Assembly (NCBI GenBank): GCA_036939975.1
Contig: JALLPB010000186.1
Span: 1 to 21,091, forward strand
Source: Cyclostephanos tholiformis
Taxonomy: Eukaryota > Bacillariophyta > Thalassiosirophyceae > Thalassiosirales > Thalassiosiraceae
DNA length: 21,091 bases
Direction of reading: 5' to 3'
Shown here one piece after another: positions 19,311 to 21,091 of the stretch (position 1 is the first letter of the stretch; every line of letters starts with the position of its first letter). The notes beneath the pieces are model-generated. The model saw nothing but the letters and a program-made list of their open reading frames with translations, searched no databases and was not told the DNA's origin. The translations under genes were made by a program, and so were the position numbers.

Positions 19311-21067
19311 CTAGGAACATGAAAAATTTGTCTTTTTGATTGAATCATCACCGTTCAGACGTCTTTCCAAGTAGTCAGTCGTCCACGCGGGGCAGTGTCT
19401 GTTGGCCAAATCAAAATCCGTACTGCGACGTTTCTCGTGATTACGCCACCTCGTACCAAGTGGATCGCTCTCAGAGTGATGGAACTCTTTCTGAAATAAT
19501 TCGATTAGTCCCTGTTTCGGACAATGAGAAACATTGATAAGTGAAATGTAATGTAAGTTGAGGCGGAAACAAAGCAAACCAACCACTCTACGCACCTCCA
19601 CCAGTTCTAGCATGCTTGATTCCGTTACGACAGTGAGAGGGTGGAATGATTTCTGCATTGGCAACACACAGCATGATCGTGGGTGAGGGAATCCGATACA
19701 ACTACAAAAGGTATGATAATGACACGCACACAAACGACACTTACAGGATCATGATGGGCCCAATGGACCAGGCAATCGGGTCCGGTGGAGCTGTTTCTCA
19801 ACAGTTTACGCGTCAGTTCGCATTGTGGCGTGATGGTCTCGATCCACACCCGTATATCGTTCACGACGTCGGTCAACTCATTCTGCTTTCGCCAGACCAT
19901 CCTCTGGGAATTATCAAACATGTATTTCTGCGCATCCTTGGCAAACAGTTTGAAGACCTCCTGCAGGGTATTGAGCTTAATCACGGCGCATCTCTTCCAC
20001 GAGGAGGATGCGCCTCCACCGCCCTCCGTGGCGGTGTCATGACAGTCGTCGAACCTCCATCCCCTCGCGCCGCCAAGCCACTCCACGAACCCTGGCGATT
20101 TGTGCTTGGCGAACACGGTCAATAGCCTCCTCATTCGATACGTGGTAATCTTCTCTTCCGTGGAATATTCGAAAATGATTGTATACCTCTTGTCAGCATT
20201 GGTGGCGATATACGTCTTGACATCCACCTTGTGCCACGAGCGAACGCCGCTGATATTGGTGTTTTCCCCGACCAACGAGCTGCCATGGAAGCCGATGTTG
20301 CCGAGGATTGTTCGTAGCATGGTGCCATTTGCGTAACAGGCATCCCGTACGGCCGTGGCACGCTCCGCCGAGTCCAATCCTACTATTAAATCCACCACGC
20401 GCGGATGCAAGCGGGAGGTTGCGTTTGTTGATAATGTCGCACGATCGCCATCCGGACGGACTCTGTCGTTGTTAAGCTCGCCTCTTCGATACCACCCATC
20501 ATTGTCATTTTCCCTAGCGATAGATCCGGCGGGAACGTTTTTCCTACCAAACCGAGAAATCCCAGCGTCGACCCCGCTGTACTTAACATCGTCCTTACTT
20601 GTTTCAACGCGAGGCTCCGTTTTTTCGGAGGTGGGCATACTCGCCGCCCGAACAATCGAGAGAACAACCGTTCCCATCTCCGTATGCTCGTGCTGCTGCC
20701 GTCGTCTCTGCTTTGCGTTCGGTCCGCCCTCTGCCTCTGATCCCGCCAGTGGAGCCTCCTCGAGTCGTAAGATACGTCCGAAATCGTCGCGCAACGATCT
20801 GACGTCAATGTCGTCGAGTCGTTCCCGTCGGCGGTTGTCCCATTTTTGCCACGCATTACGGTGTGCGTATCGATCATCGCGGTAGTAGGCATTTGGGCCG
20901 GCCCATCGTCCCCGTCCTCCCCGTCGTCCTCCCCGTCCTTCGCGATCGTCGAGTGTGCCGACGTTGTCGTCGCGGCCACCCCAATCGCATCGTCCATCGT
21001 CCACGAGTCGTGCGTTCTTGTGATTGTATCGCCGTCGTCCATCGTCGTTTGTGATGACTCCCATCAT
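19311..21067 (-). CDS. Orphan protein with arginine/glycine-rich N-terminus, possibly 5'-truncated
   Basis: Exon 1 (21067-19745) is a long open frame ending at a good phase-0 donor (CCT|GTAAGT). The preferred model adds exon 2 (19652-19596) and exon 3 (19511-19311) through introns of 92 and 84 nt, for 526 residues. The second intron is a multiple of three and open, so exons 2 and 3 may instead be one exon. Without splicing, exon 1 runs on to a stop at 19625. Residues 1-95 are rich in Arg, Gly and Asp, with an RGG-like patch (44-54) suggestive of nucleic-acid binding. Residues about 218-430 look globular and ordered (VVDLIVGLDSAERATAVRDA, YTIIFEYSTEEKITTYRMRR, SPGFVEWLGGARGW). I recognise no family. 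The frame stays open through a poly-G stretch to the window edge, so the first ATG may not be the true start. Confidence 0.65.
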
Positions 21068-21068
21068 T

Positions 21069-21089
21069 CCCCCCCCCCCCCCCCCCCCC
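21069..21089. repeat. Poly-C tract of 21 nt at the window edge
   Basis: An uninterrupted C21 run lies directly upstream of the first ATG of gene E, reading as poly-G on the gene strand. Similar but shorter G or C runs are scattered through the window. A run this long is prone to sequencing or assembly length error. Confidence 0.95.
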
Positions 21090-21091
21090 TC

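Noticed and set aside
20355..20885. 176-codon plus-strand and 218-codon minus-strand frames over gene E
   Set aside because: Both overlap the long gene E exon in other frames. They lack ordered composition and follow from GC-rich sequence.

Overview
The window looks like nuclear DNA of a photosynthetic stramenopile, most likely a diatom. Every gene I can model has short GT-AG introns (66 to about 284 nt). One predicted protein carries a signal peptide ending in a VSA|FAP motif, the diatom-type plastid-import signature. Another is a membrane-anchored coiled-coil protein with a cyclophilin-like tail, and one is a long TULIP-like plus PDZ protein, both of which fit such a genome. There is no sign of bacterial operons, tRNA or rRNA genes, or CRISPR.

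Layout. Positions 1 to about 9.6 kb are an AT-rich, gene-poor repeat block. It starts inside a (TGGCAA)n hexamer and continues through pyrimidine-rich diverged tandem repeats. Three copies of a roughly 1.3 kb dispersed element follow: R1 at about 730-2000 (+), R2 at about 2840-4160 (+) and R3 at about 7545-8850 (-). A small satellite of about 150-210 bp units lies between R1 and R2. The stretch 4160-7545 holds decayed coding-like relics that I cannot assign. All three R copies share an imperfect long hairpin and a pair of near-palindromic CCCTACGTATGTAGGG-like motifs. R1 and R2 also share splice-like signals around a very short exon-like segment.

From 9.6 kb to the end the window is gene-dense, with five spliced genes. 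Gene A (-, 11251-9627) is a TM, coiled-coil and cyclophilin-like protein. Gene B (+, 11460-12517) is a LURP-one/Tubby-like protein with a plastid-type presequence. Gene C (-, 14019-13262) is a small secreted cysteine-rich protein. Gene D (+, 14340-19051) is a 1497-residue protein with an acidic/serine-rich N-terminus, a long helical region, a possible TULIP lipid-binding fold and about four PDZ-like domains. Gene E (-, 21067-19311) is an orphan with an arginine/glycine-rich N-terminus, which may run off the right edge.

A/B and C/D are divergent pairs with 208 and 320 bp between start codons, and D/E converge with 259 bp between stops. I see no evidence that the five genes form one pathway. 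The least conventional content is the R-element family and gene D. All domain names come from reading translations by eye, without a database search.
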